A stretch of 21,254 bases of DNA, from NCBI GenBank assembly GCA_949128015.1, contig CASBRC010000296.1, positions 1 to 21,254 on the forward strand. The letters are read 5' to 3'. The translations under genes were made by a program, and so were the position numbers. The stretch's first letter is position 1; each line of letters starts with the position of its first letter. The notes beneath the pieces are model-generated. The model was not told the DNA's origin, made no database searches, and saw only the letters and a program-made list of their open reading frames with translations. Positions 8,423-15,602 of this stretch are shown piece by piece. The DNA comes from Synechococcales cyanobacterium PMM_0003. GTDB taxonomy: Bacteria; Cyanobacteriota; Cyanobacteriia; Pseudanabaenales; Pseudanabaenaceae.

Positions 8423-9463
8423 CTAGGAAAATAGCCACAACCAAATAGGTATCGTAAATAATAAAAGTACTACACCGAATGCTAGGGTCGTAACCGTTAA
8501 GTCCCGATCCAGATTGTAAGCTTGAGCAATGACAAGGGTCGAGAAAGCTGGAGGCATCGCCATTTGCAAAACCATCGCCATCCGAGGCTCTCCTGTCACT
8601 CCAAAAAACATCAGTCCTGTACCGACTACTAGTGGAGTGAGCAACATCTTAATCGATAGGCAAGTTAGAGCCGTCTTGACGTTGCGTAAAGTCTTTAACT
8701 GACTTAGCTGCATCCCAATCATTACCAATGACAAAGTTACAGTTGTCCATGCGATCGTATTCATCCCAGCCGAAATCACCGTTGGCAAAGGGATAAATCG
8801 CATTCCCACACCAATCGGCAAGCTCCATAATGCAGGTGTTTTAGCCATAGACACAAATGGATTTGGTTTCTTCTGACCGCCAGACACACTACCAAAACGG
8901 CTAGCAAGAGCAATCCCTACAGAGTAAGCTGCGATCGTTGAGCCAATCAAATCGTAAAATAGCGACCAAGCAAAATATTGCGGGCCGACTAGGGCTAAGC
9001 TAACGGGATATCCCATAAACGCAGTATTACCTAGCGTCATGGCAAGCAAAAAACTACCTTGCGTTGCTCCTGACCATGAACTTTTATATTCTAAAGCTGT
9101 ATCTGAAGCTGGGTCTGAAGCTGATCTGTTTTCAATAGCTTTTTCTCTAGCCGTAATTCCTTTTGATAACTTACTAAATCGCTCATCGCTCAAGCCCAAA
9201 TCGATCCAAATCCAAGCTAATCCTGCCCCCACCAAAATTGCGACCCAAGCCGTTGCGGGAGCGATCACAATCCATCCCGACAAATCAGCTTGTCGCAGGA
9301 AAGAAACAATACTAATCGGCACACCGACAAACAACAAAGCTTTGCCTAGGTATGTGGTGAAGCTCTTGGGTAGAAGTTTCCCTAAGATATAGCCTAAGAG
9401 AGTCCAACCAATTAACCTCGCGTAGAGCATAACGAGAGGGTTTTCTAACGAGAGGGTAAACAT
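8423..9463 (-). CDS. AEC-family permease (auxin efflux carrier / malonate-type transporter)
   Basis: This 346-residue integral membrane protein fits the AEC (Mem_trans) family, whose bacterial members move malonate, malate and other carboxylates. It has about ten hydrophobic segments in two halves, separated by a hydrophilic loop near residues 95-135. Recognisable family regions are MTLGNTAFMGYPVSLALVG after the loop, and MAMPPAFSTLVIAQAY near the C-terminus. The start at 9463 has no obvious Shine-Dalgarno sequence. Neighbours on the same strand are an SDR/cupin pair upstream and a 2-hydroxyacid dehydrogenase downstream, which suggests transport of an organic or sugar acid. Substrate and direction cannot be read from the sequence. 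Confidence 0.82.
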   Translation of the reverse strand: MFTLSLENPLVMLYARLIGWTLLGYILGKLLPKSFTTYLGKALLFVGVPISIVSFLRQADLSGWIVIAPATAWVAILVGAGLAWIWIDLGLSDERFSKLSKGITAREKAIENRSASDPASDTALEYKSSWSGATQGSFLLAMTLGNTAFMGYPVSLALVGPQYFAWSLFYDLIGSTIAAYSVGIALASRFGSVSGGQKKPNPFVSMAKTPALWSLPIGVGMRFIPLPTVISAGMNTIAWTTVTLSLVMIGMQLSQLKTLRNVKTALTCLSIKMLLTPLVVGTGLMFFGVTGEPRMAMVLQMAMPPAFSTLVIAQAYNLDRDLTVTTLAFGVVLLLFTIPIWLWLFS

Positions 9464-9495
9464 AGAATTTAGAACATTATTTTAGTGAGTGATGG

Positions 9496-9517
9496 ACAAT
9501 GGGCTTAAGCCCATTGT
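9496..9517. repeat. Short dispersed palindrome, copy 2
   Basis: A perfect 22-base palindrome built on CAATGGGCTTAAGCCCATTG, upstream of the AEC permease start. One base differs from the copy at 4643-4663. It could be a transcription-factor site or a dispersed repeat; nothing in the sequence separates these. Confidence 0.6.
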
Positions 9518-9540
9518 TACTTAATCCTGATGTTGTCGAT

Positions 9541-9603
9541 ATATAAATCCCCAAAGGCTGTGGCGCACGCGCAGCGTGCGCCACAGCCTTTAGGGATTTA
9601 TAT
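9541..9603. terminator. 30-bp hairpin abutting the SDR stop codon (GCA loop)
   Basis: The arms 9541-9570 and 9574-9603 match with a single mismatch around loop GCA. The tip is GCACGC-GCA-GCGTGC, and the arms contain AAAGGCTGTGGC, shared with the hairpins at 8234 and 16142. The right arm ends at the base adjoining the SDR stop codon (9604-9606). This is a strong intrinsic-terminator candidate for the porin-cupin-SDR direction. Confidence 0.85.
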
Positions 9604-10365
9604 TTAAAATTGCCCCCCATTTACATCAACGATCGCACCCGTCATATAGCTAGATAACTGAGAGGCAAGAAATAAAATTACATTAACTTGTTCTTGCATT
9701 GAGGCAATTCTACCTAAAGGAATGGAGTCGATCAGTTTCTGCTCTGCTTCTGGCGGCAGGGTGGCGGCTAGCATCGGCGTATAGGTTTGACTAGGACAAA
9801 TCGCATTGACATTAATTTGAAATGGAGCTAGCTCGTAAGCAAGCTGTCTTGTAAACCCAATCACTCCTGCTTTGGATGCAACGTAATGGATGCCCGATAT
9901 CTTGCTTCTAAAGTTTCCTGCGATCGAGGAGACGTTAATGATTTTGCCACTTCGTTGTTGCTTCATGATTGGCACTACATGTTTACAACAGAGAAACTGA
10001 CTGGTGAGATTTGTTGCCATGACTCTGTTCCAATCTTCAAGGGAAATATCTTCAATCTTGGCAATCTGGTTGATCGCAGCATTATTGATCAAAATATCGA
10101 TCTGTCCATATTTCTGAAAAACCGTTGCGATCGCAGATTTGACCTGAGCTTCATCCGAAACATCACAGGGGATCGATAATGCTGATTTACCGTTTGCATT
10201 TAGCACAGAGACGATCGCCTCTGCACCACTACGAGAGATAAATACAGTATGCGATCCATAATTTGCGATCGCATCGGCAACCGCCAGACCGATGCCACTA
10301 CTTGCTCCAGTAATAATTGCAACTTTCCCTTTAAAGTCATCGGGAAATTCATGTGGTTGGGTCAT
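9604..10365 (-). CDS. Short-chain dehydrogenase/reductase (SDR)
   Basis: This 253-residue cytosolic NAD(P)-dependent oxidoreductase is a classical SDR. It shows TGASSGIG (19-26) for cofactor binding, NNAA (94-97), catalytic Asn119, Ser147 (in NVSS), Tyr161 and Lys165 (in YVASK), and the C-terminal VDVNGGQF. It resembles FabG, glucose 1-dehydrogenase and gluconate 5-dehydrogenase types, and the substrate cannot be decided from these motifs. Its ATG overlaps the TGA of the upstream cupin gene (ATGA), so the two are almost certainly translationally coupled and work in one pathway. A role in fatty-acid synthesis is unlikely because acpP and fabF lie elsewhere in the window without it. It ends against a 30-bp hairpin. 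Confidence 0.9.
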   Translation of the reverse strand: MTQPHEFPDDFKGKVAIITGASSGIGLAVADAIANYGSHTVFISRSGAEAIVSVLNANGKSALSIPCDVSDEAQVKSAIATVFQKYGQIDILINNAAINQIAKIEDISLEDWNRVMATNLTSQFLCCKHVVPIMKQQRSGKIINVSSIAGNFRSKISGIHYVASKAGVIGFTRQLAYELAPFQINVNAICPSQTYTPMLAATLPPEAEQKLIDSIPLGRIASMQEQVNVILFLASQLSSYMTGAIVDVNGGQF

Positions 10366-10805
10366 ACAAAAATGTGATCTTCCACAAAAATATGATTTAC
10401 ATCTGGCTTACCGATCGCTAAGCGGATCGATGGTTTATCACCAACAGCACGAATATTATGAATCACCTTGCGCGGTACAAAAATGATGTCATCCTTAGTA
10501 GCGTGGTAGGCTCCGTGACCATCAACATCCCACTCTAGTTCGCCTTCCATGACTACCCACCACTCATCTTCGTTGGCATGATAGTGAGTGCGATTACTTT
10601 CACCAGGTTTCTGGCAAATCATGACTGCGCTCATCATGTCTGTATAAATGAGGCGTACCGACCAAGATGGTTCGCCCATCTCTCTTTTGATGTCTTCGAG
10701 ACGATTAAAAATGCGATTGATACTGTCATGGGTATTTGCCTTGGCAACGCCATCACCTTTCATCACTGTAGCTAGATCTTGGTCTTGTTTTGCGATCGCA
10801 GTCAT
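10362..10805 (-). CDS. Single-domain cupin protein
   Basis: This 147-residue protein carries one cupin barrel. Motif 1 is THYHANEDEWWVVMEGELEW, giving likely metal ligands His74, His76 and Glu81. Motif 2 is IIFVPRKVIHNI with His116. Small metal cupins act as isomerases, dioxygenases, decarboxylases or ligand sensors; which applies here is unknown. A GGAG lies nine bases before the ATG. Its TGA stop overlaps the ATG of the SDR gene, which points to a joint pathway step, perhaps isomerisation or ring/keto chemistry of the SDR substrate. About 120 bases with two hairpins separate it from the porin gene upstream. Confidence 0.85.
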   Translation of the reverse strand: MTAIAKQDQDLATVMKGDGVAKANTHDSINRIFNRLEDIKREMGEPSWSVRLIYTDMMSAVMICQKPGESNRTHYHANEDEWWVVMEGELEWDVDGHGAYHATKDDIIFVPRKVIHNIRAVGDKPSIRLAIGKPDVNHIFVEDHIFV

Positions 10806-10842
10806 AGCTGATTACTCCATCAAAGTTTGCATCAAATTACAA

Positions 10843-10883
10843 AATTTAGAAAGAAATGTGCTTTGCACATTTCTTTCTAAATT
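10843..10883. terminator. 19-bp perfect hairpin (TTT loop), first of a tandem pair
   Basis: The arms 10843-10861 and 10865-10883 are perfectly complementary around TTT, with tip GTGC-TTT-GCAC. The arms are A/T-rich (AATTTAGAAAGAAATG). It shares three bases with the next hairpin and lies between the porin stop and the cupin start, so it is probably part of a double terminator for the porin transcript. Confidence 0.8.
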
Positions 10884-10931
10884 CTAATAAATATAAAGGC
10901 ACGCTTAGCGTGCCTTTATATTTATTAGAAT
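10881..10931. terminator. 24-bp perfect hairpin overlapping the porin stop codon (TTA loop)
   Basis: The arms 10881-10904 and 10908-10931 are perfectly complementary around TTA, with tip GCACGC-TTA-GCGTGC. The right arm contains the porin stop codon (10925-10927) and its last codon, so the end of the coding sequence is mirrored on the far side of the tip. It is a strong terminator candidate for the porin gene. Confidence 0.85.
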
Positions 10932-12601
10932 GTGAACGTTGTGCGGATAACGCCGACGGTTGCTGTCGGATTAGTACTCACACCTTCAGGATTGAACACC
11001 CAGAAAATACCAGGAGTGATGCTAATGTTCTTATTGATTCGATAGCGATAGAACAGTTCTAAATGGTAAGGAGTTGTATTAACAGCACCTAAATTTGCCA
11101 AACCACCAACAGATGTTCGGTTAATTGGCTGTCCAAATAGAACACTTCCAACACTTCCTTCGCTAAACAAATCATTGAAGGTCAAACCCGTAATCCAACT
11201 AGTAAAAGTTGTCGATGCTGAAGTATTAACAGCATCTGCAAAAATTACGGTTCCCCAAGTATGGAAAGAGATTTTGGGAGTGATTTTCCAAGCCAAATTA
11301 CCTGCGATCGAGTTAGCTCTAGTTGAGCCATCTATAGCATTAATCCCATTAGTAGTAATAAATTCTGAACTAGTTAGCCCAGTTCCTAAAGAACTTTTAC
11401 CATTACTTCCAAACTGGTGATAAGTATTGGCATAGGTAACGGAAGCATCAAGATTTTCAGCAGGCTTGAATAAAAGCTGAACTAGCGCAATCGTTGAGCC
11501 GCCAAACAAGCCACCCTGTCCACCAGGGGCAGGGGATGCAGGGTTAGATGCACCATACCCTGCTTGAATCTTGAACTGATCGGATACTTTCCAATCAAAT
11601 GCAAATAGAGAGGATGTACCACCAATCCGCATCAGAGGATCAAAGCGTCCAAACCGAGAAATTGATCCCTGACCATTGCTCGCCACAGGTGAAAGAACTG
11701 TAAAAAACTCGTCAGGAAAACTGATCGGAGCAACGTAAAGAGTTACTTTATTATCAAAAATAGGGAACTTGTAATCAAGAAGACTCAGATTAAACGAGTT
11801 GTCGTTTACCGAAGCACCTGGTCCAATCCTGACTGTATTTGTTCCCAATAGACTAGCAAGACTATTACTATTTGGTGCTGTAGTACTGTTGCTAGCGGCG
11901 GCAAGGTTATTACTTGCTTCCAGACGAGTTCGCAGAGAGTCTTTGCCTGTAAAGCTGGTATTAAGGATAAGGCGAGTACGATTGCCTAAAGTTATATTCG
12001 ATCTCGCATCGTTAGGACCGCCACTACCTGCTGTGGCGGAGAAGATGACTTCCCCAGTGAGTTTAGTGGTAGTTGAGAACTGCTGCGCTTCTAGCTGGGC
12101 AGTTTTGGCATCAAGAGCATCAACGCGCCCACGCAAGGTTGCAAGTTCAGCCGCAAATTCTTCTTGTAGCTTTTGTAAGGTGGCTAGATCTTCTTGACTA
12201 ACTTTGTCGGCAAGCCCTGCGGAGATAATTTCATTAATTTTGTCGAGGCAAGCATTCAGTCCTGCGGCAAATTCGTAGCGGCTAGTTGCTTGCTTACCGC
12301 GAAAAGTGCGATCGGGATATCCTGCTATACAGCCATAACGTTCAACAAGAGATTGCAAAGCCGTGAAAGCCCAATCAGTTGGTTTCACATCACTAAGCTG
12401 CGATACAGATGTGACATTTTGCGCTGTGGTTTGTTCTGTTGATTGAGTTTCAGTCTCTAGTCGGATCGACTTATAAGGATCGCTATTGCCTAAAGATGGC
12501 AAAGTTTCTGAATGAGCAAGACTCGGTGACAACGACAAGGTTACCAAAAATGACAAGCCAGCTATGGAACGAACAGTAGAGCTTTTTACCCTAAACTTCA
12601 T
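10925..12601 (-). CDS. Cyanobacterial outer-membrane porin (SLH + coiled coil + OprB barrel)
   Basis: This 558-residue protein has the architecture of the major cyanobacterial porins (Som/OprB-like). An N-terminal signal peptide (MKFRVKSS followed by a hydrophobic core ending near SPSLAHS) is followed by an SLH domain (about 67-123; PTDWAFTALQSLVERYGCIA) that binds cell-wall polymer. Next come an Ala/Glu/Leu-rich coiled coil (about 133-173) and a beta-barrel rich in alternating residues, ending in ...TFTF with the C-terminal aromatic typical of outer-membrane proteins. The start at 12601 is chosen because AGAGGA lies eight bases upstream; in-frame ATGs at 12610 and 12622 overlap or precede that site. 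Many such porins pass ions or small organic solutes. Its place ahead of a cupin, SDR and AEC permease is suggestive, but a general porin role is equally possible. Confidence 0.93.
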   Translation of the reverse strand: MKFRVKSSTVRSIAGLSFLVTLSLSPSLAHSETLPSLGNSDPYKSIRLETETQSTEQTTAQNVTSVSQLSDVKPTDWAFTALQSLVERYGCIAGYPDRTFRGKQATSRYEFAAGLNACLDKINEIISAGLADKVSQEDLATLQKLQEEFAAELATLRGRVDALDAKTAQLEAQQFSTTTKLTGEVIFSATAGSGGPNDARSNITLGNRTRLILNTSFTGKDSLRTRLEASNNLAAASNSTTAPNSNSLASLLGTNTVRIGPGASVNDNSFNLSLLDYKFPIFDNKVTLYVAPISFPDEFFTVLSPVASNGQGSISRFGRFDPLMRIGGTSSLFAFDWKVSDQFKIQAGYGASNPASPAPGGQGGLFGGSTIALVQLLFKPAENLDASVTYANTYHQFGSNGKSSLGTGLTSSEFITTNGINAIDGSTRANSIAGNLAWKITPKISFHTWGTVIFADAVNTSASTTFTSWITGLTFNDLFSEGSVGSVLFGQPINRTSVGGLANLGAVNTTPYHLELFYRYRINKNISITPGIFWVFNPEGVSTNPTATVGVIRTTFTF

Positions 12602-12627
12602 AAATATCATCCTCTTATACACCTAGT

Positions 12628-12647
12628 TAACAAGGCTAAACTTGTTA
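12628..12647. promoter_or_regulatory. Inverted repeat in the porin leader (possible operator)
   Basis: TAACAAG-GCTAAA-CTTGTTA is a seven-base inverted repeat with a six-base spacer. It is centred about 37 bases before the porin ATG, in the 188-base divergent spacer to glsA. It could be a regulator site or a 5'-leader hairpin; no match to a named regulator is claimed. Confidence 0.4.
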
Positions 12648-12789
12648 GCCCTAGATGTCAAAAGAATATTTGGCTGATATTTTTATTTCAAGCAAGCTAG
12701 TGTTGTCTTAAATGTTAATGAGTTAATGAATTTAGCTGCCGTGGTGCAAAGAAATCTGGCAAGGCAAAACTAAGTTTATAATCTTTTTC

Positions 12790-13641
12790 ATGCTTGAAGA
12801 TAATCTGCAACAGTGGCTGGAATTAGCGCGACAAGAAGCAAATAAGGGCAAGCTGCCAAGCTATATTCCTTTATTGGCTGAGGTCAACCCACAGGCGATC
12901 GCGATCGCAATTCAACAAATAAAAGGCGATCTCCTAACCGCAGGTGACACATCGCTAACTTTTCCATTGATGAGTGTGATTAAGCCATTTTTGTTGTTTT
13001 ATTTACTAGAAACACAAGGCTTTGAGCAAGTTTTTAAAATAGTCGATCGCAAGGCTACATCGGAGCCATTTAACTCTATTCCTGAAGGCAAGCCTAAAAA
13101 CCCGATGATCAATAGTGGTGCGATCGCCCTGTCATCAAGATTAGAATCTTGTGAAATCTTCCAAAAATGGCTAAATCAAAAATCGGGTACAGATTTGACA
13201 CTCGATCTAGAAATGTTGGCTTCGGTGAGATCAGTAGCCAATCGTCGTAATTTTGCGATCGCTGATCAACTTGAGTTTTTAGGGATAATTGAGAATCCTC
13301 GTCAAGCTCTTGCTGTTTACGAAGAAATTTGTTGTTTACGGGGCAATGTTGCAGATCTTGCAAAAATCGGAGCTTTGTTAGTTGATACTAATCGATCGCC
13401 GAATATCCCCATAGTTTTAGAAATTATGTCTAAATGCGGGATGTATGAAGTATCCGCAGCATTTGCTAGGGACATTGGCTTGCCCTCTAAGTCCAGTGTG
13501 AGTGGTGCTTTGTTATCGATTGTGCCTAATCGCGCTGCGATCGCTTGTTATAGTCCTGCACTGGATGCGATCGGAAACTCTGTTGCTGCAATATTTTTAT
13601 TGCGCCAGATAATAAAACTGATGTTACGTGGAAGCTCTTAA
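12790..13641 (+). CDS. glsA: Glutaminase family protein, divergent
   Basis: Glutaminases convert glutamine to glutamate and ammonia in the cytosol. This 283-residue protein shows the beta-lactamase-like family fold: SYIPLLA, the catalytic Ser62-x-x-Lys65 (in LMSVIKPF), FNSI, NPMINSGAIAL with Asn108, NRRNFAIA with Asn154, Tyr177, CGMY with Tyr219, GLPSKSSVSG and the late GNSV. It is shorter than the usual ~305 residues and differs at normally constant positions. The SE..RN motif reads RSVANRRN, so the conserved Glu appears to be Val149, and the LANGG.NP segment reads LVDTNRSPN. The Ser/Lys pair is intact, so the protein may still be active or may have shifted substrate. Its last codons and TAA lie at the edge of a palindromic repeat. 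It is transcribed divergently from the porin. Confidence 0.82.
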   Translation: MLEDNLQQWLELARQEANKGKLPSYIPLLAEVNPQAIAIAIQQIKGDLLTAGDTSLTFPLMSVIKPFLLFYLLETQGFEQVFKIVDRKATSEPFNSIPEGKPKNPMINSGAIALSSRLESCEIFQKWLNQKSGTDLTLDLEMLASVRSVANRRNFAIADQLEFLGIIENPRQALAVYEEICCLRGNVADLAKIGALLVDTNRSPNIPIVLEIMSKCGMYEVSAAFARDIGLPSKSSVSGALLSIVPNRAAIACYSPALDAIGNSVAAIFLLRQIIKLMLRGSS

Positions 13642-13769
13642 AAACCTCACCCCTAGCCCCTCTCCTTGCAAAGGAGAGGGGGAACAAGAAAAAACTCTGG
13701 CTCCCCTTCTCCTTGCAAGGAGAAGGGGTTGGGGGATGTGGTGCATTTTCTTTCCACGTAACATCAGTT
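13616..13769. repeat. 18-bp inverted repeats bracketing the palindromic repeat at the glsA 3' end
   Basis: AACTGATGTTACGTGGAA (13616-13633, inside the glsA coding region) is perfectly inverted at 13752-13769. Between them lies the 99-base repeat copy at 13644-13742. The simplest reading is that an older hairpin at the end of glsA received the repeat at its tip. Confidence 0.85.
13644..13742. repeat. ~99-bp palindromic intergenic repeat, copy 2
   Basis: The ends are ACCTCACCCC (13644-13653) and GGGGGATGTGGT (13731-13742), and the interior has two sub-palindromes with cores CTCCTTGCAAAGGAG and CTCCTTGCAAGGAG. It is nearly identical to copy 3 at 19020-19117, including the preceding TTAAAA, which here contains the glsA stop codon. 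Its shape is that of a small non-coding mobile or REP-like element; it has no reading frame. Confidence 0.85.
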
Positions 13770-13827
13770 AAAAGCCAGATATTAAAAATAGGGCGCTTCG
13801 CGCCCTATTTTTAATATCTGGCTTTTA
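13769..13827. terminator. 28-bp perfect hairpin (TTC loop)
   Basis: The arms 13769-13796 and 13800-13827 are perfectly complementary around TTC; the tip is GGGCGC-TTC-GCGCCC with A/T-rich outer arms (TAAAAGCCAGATATT). A T-rich stretch follows. It lies between glsA and acpP, both on the plus strand, and is a likely terminator of glsA. Confidence 0.85.
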
Positions 13828-13926
13828 TTTTTGATAGATCTTCGCGATCGTGTATATACAGCTACCTTTATCCGATAAAATTAAAAACGCTAAAAAGTTT
13901 TTCGGTTGTAAGCAGAGAATAAGTAA

Positions 13927-14163
13927 ATGAGTACCTTTGAGCAAGTTCAAGACATCGTTGCATCCCAATTAGGCGTTGATAAAGCCGAAGTCAAGCCTGA
14001 GGCTAGCTTTGCGAACGACCTTGGCGCTGACTCTCTCGATACAGTCGAACTAGTTATGGCGCTAGAAGAAAAATTCGGCGTTGAAATCCCTGACGAAGAC
14101 GCAGAAAAGATTGCCACTGTGCAGAACGCCGTTGATTACATTGACAGCAAGCAAACTGCTTAA
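13927..14163 (+). CDS. acpP: Acyl carrier protein
   Basis: ACP carries growing acyl chains on a phosphopantetheine arm during type II fatty-acid synthesis in the cytosol. The 78-residue acidic protein has the attachment motif GADSLD with Ser36, followed by the canonical [20 protein letters not shown] helix. Length and sequence are typical, and no residue is missing. The ribosome-binding site is weak (AGAGAATAAGTAA before the ATG). It is followed 99 bases downstream by fabF on the same strand, the usual order, with a hairpin in the gap that could raise acpP expression relative to fabF. About 100 A/T-rich bases upstream, after the 13769-13827 hairpin, should hold its promoter, but no box pair was assigned. 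Confidence 0.98.
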   Translation: MSTFEQVQDIVASQLGVDKAEVKPEASFANDLGADSLDTVELVMALEEKFGVEIPDEDAEKIATVQNAVDYIDSKQTA

Positions 14164-14179
14164 GCAATTGTTTTAGATT

Positions 14180-14223
14180 AAAGCTTTGTTGCTGAGCGAT
14201 TTGCTGCTATGCAATGAAGCTTT
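14180..14223 (+). terminator. Hairpin between acpP and fabF (possible attenuator)
   Basis: AAAGCTTTGTTGC (14180-14192) can pair with GCAATGAAGCTTT (14211-14223) over all 13 positions in RNA if two G-U wobbles are allowed, with an 18-base loop. A T-rich run (TTCTGTTTTT) follows. This would suit partial termination or a processing/stability element, leaving more acpP than fabF message. It differs from the tri-loop hairpins elsewhere. Confidence 0.5.
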
Positions 14224-14262
14224 TCTGTTTTTAAAATTTTTGACATACTGATTCCAAACGAA

Positions 14263-15519
14263 ATGCAAAACCCTCAGCCCCTCTCTCGCGTCGTTGTCAC
14301 TGGACTAGGTGCAATCACACCGATCGGTAACACGGTCGAAGAATACTGGCAAGGTCTAGTCGATGGCAAAAACGGGATTACCGCAATTACTCGCTTTGAT
14401 ACGACCGATCATGAATGTCGTGTTGGTGGCGAAGTAAAAGATTTTGATCCTCTTGCCTACGTCCCAGCCAAAGAAGCGAGACGAATGGATCGCTTTGCTC
14501 AATTTGGTGTATGCGCCAGTATTCAAGCCTTACGTGACGCTAATCTCGAAATCACGCCGCTTAATGCGCCTCAGATTGGGGTTTTGCTAGGTACTGGGAT
14601 TGGCGGATTGCAAGTGCTTGAAGATCAGCATGAGATTATTCGCACCAAAGGTCCAAGCCGTTGTAGTCCATTTATGATTCCGATGATGATCGGCAATATG
14701 GCGGCGGGTTTGACCGCAATTCACACGGGCGCACAGGGACCAAATTCATGCACGGTGACTGCTTGTGCGGCTGGCTCAAATGCGATCGGCGATGCATTTC
14801 GTTTAGTCCAAAGTGGCTTTGCCCAAGCAATGATCTGTGGTGGCACTGAGGCGGCGATTACGCCTCTGGGCTTTGCAGGTTTTGCTTCGGCACGAGCCAT
14901 GTCTCGCCGTAATGACGATCCTGCTCATGCGTCCCGTCCTTTTGATAAGGATCGCGATGGTTTTGTGATGGGTGAAGGTGCAGGTATCTTAATCATCGAA
15001 AATCTGGAACATGCTCTAGCGCGTGGAGCAAAAATCTATGCCGAGATCGTGGGCTATGGCTGTACCTGTGACGCTTACCACATGACCTCTCCTTCGCCCA
15101 ATGGTGAGGGCGCAGTGAGGGCGATGACTCTTGCTCTTAAGGATGGTGATGTTACGCCTGAGATGGTGGACTATATCAATGCTCATGGTACGAGTACCGC
15201 CGCGAATGATAGTACTGAGACGAAGGCGATCAAAAAGGTTTTGGGCGATCATGCCTATAAAGTTGCAGTTAGCTCTACCAAGTCGATGACAGGGCATTTG
15301 CTGGGTGGTTCGGGTGGTATTGAAGCCGTGGCGACAGTTTTGGCAGTCCAAAATGACATTGCACCACCGACGATGAACTTAGAAAATCCCGATCCTGATT
15401 GCGATCTCGATTATGTGCCGAACAAGTCGCGTCCGATGACGATTAATGTAGCGACCTCTAACTCTTTTGGCTTCGGTGGACATAACGTTACTCTGGTTTT
15501 CAAAAAATACCAACCTTAA
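14263..15519 (+). CDS. fabF: Beta-ketoacyl-ACP synthase II
   Basis: FabF condenses malonyl-ACP with acyl-ACP during fatty-acid elongation in the cytosol. The 418-residue protein has the thiolase-fold active site: Cys168 in TACAAGSNA, His308 in NAHGTST and His345 in STKSMTGHLLGG, plus GEGAGI and the C-terminal NSFGFGGHN loop. Length and motifs are those of a complete, active enzyme. It follows acpP on the same strand. No strong Shine-Dalgarno sequence precedes the ATG. The TAA stop lies within the first bases of a 27-bp hairpin, so transcription probably ends immediately after the gene. Confidence 0.97.
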   Translation: MQNPQPLSRVVVTGLGAITPIGNTVEEYWQGLVDGKNGITAITRFDTTDHECRVGGEVKDFDPLAYVPAKEARRMDRFAQFGVCASIQALRDANLEITPLNAPQIGVLLGTGIGGLQVLEDQHEIIRTKGPSRCSPFMIPMMIGNMAAGLTAIHTGAQGPNSCTVTACAAGSNAIGDAFRLVQSGFAQAMICGGTEAAITPLGFAGFASARAMSRRNDDPAHASRPFDKDRDGFVMGEGAGILIIENLEHALARGAKIYAEIVGYGCTCDAYHMTSPSPNGEGAVRAMTLALKDGDVTPEMVDYINAHGTSTAANDSTETKAIKKVLGDHAYKVAVSSTKSMTGHLLGGSGGIEAVATVLAVQNDIAPPTMNLENPDPDCDLDYVPNKSRPMTINVATSNSFGFGGHNVTLVFKKYQP

Positions 15520-15572
15520 ACCCAAAAAGAAAAAAGCGGCGCGATGCGCCGCTTTTTTCTTTCTGGGTTTAA
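15516..15572. terminator. 27-bp hairpin including the fabF stop codon (GAT loop)
   Basis: The arms 15516-15542 and 15546-15572 match with one mismatch around GAT; the tip is GCGGCGC-GAT-GCGCCGC, with poly-A then poly-T arms. The left arm contains the fabF TAA (15517-15519). The A-tract/T-tract symmetry makes it a plausible bidirectional terminator between fabF and the convergent Rieske gene. Confidence 0.85.
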
Positions 15573-15602
15573 CAGTAATGGCAATACATCCTATTGAGGA
15601 TT

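Noticed and set aside
10881..10931. Hairpins as phage attachment sites
   Set aside because: No integrase, direct-repeat pair or tRNA target is present, and the same design recurs all over the window.
11799..12197. Plus-strand reading frame of 132 codons with hydrophobic stretches
   Set aside because: It is antisense to the porin barrel and coiled coil; the apparent hydrophobicity is a by-product of the repetitive porin sequence.
12896..12910. Overlapping GCGATCGC octamers as a special signal
   Set aside because: HIP1 octamers are abundant in most cyanobacterial genomes and occur throughout this window, so a local double is not notable.
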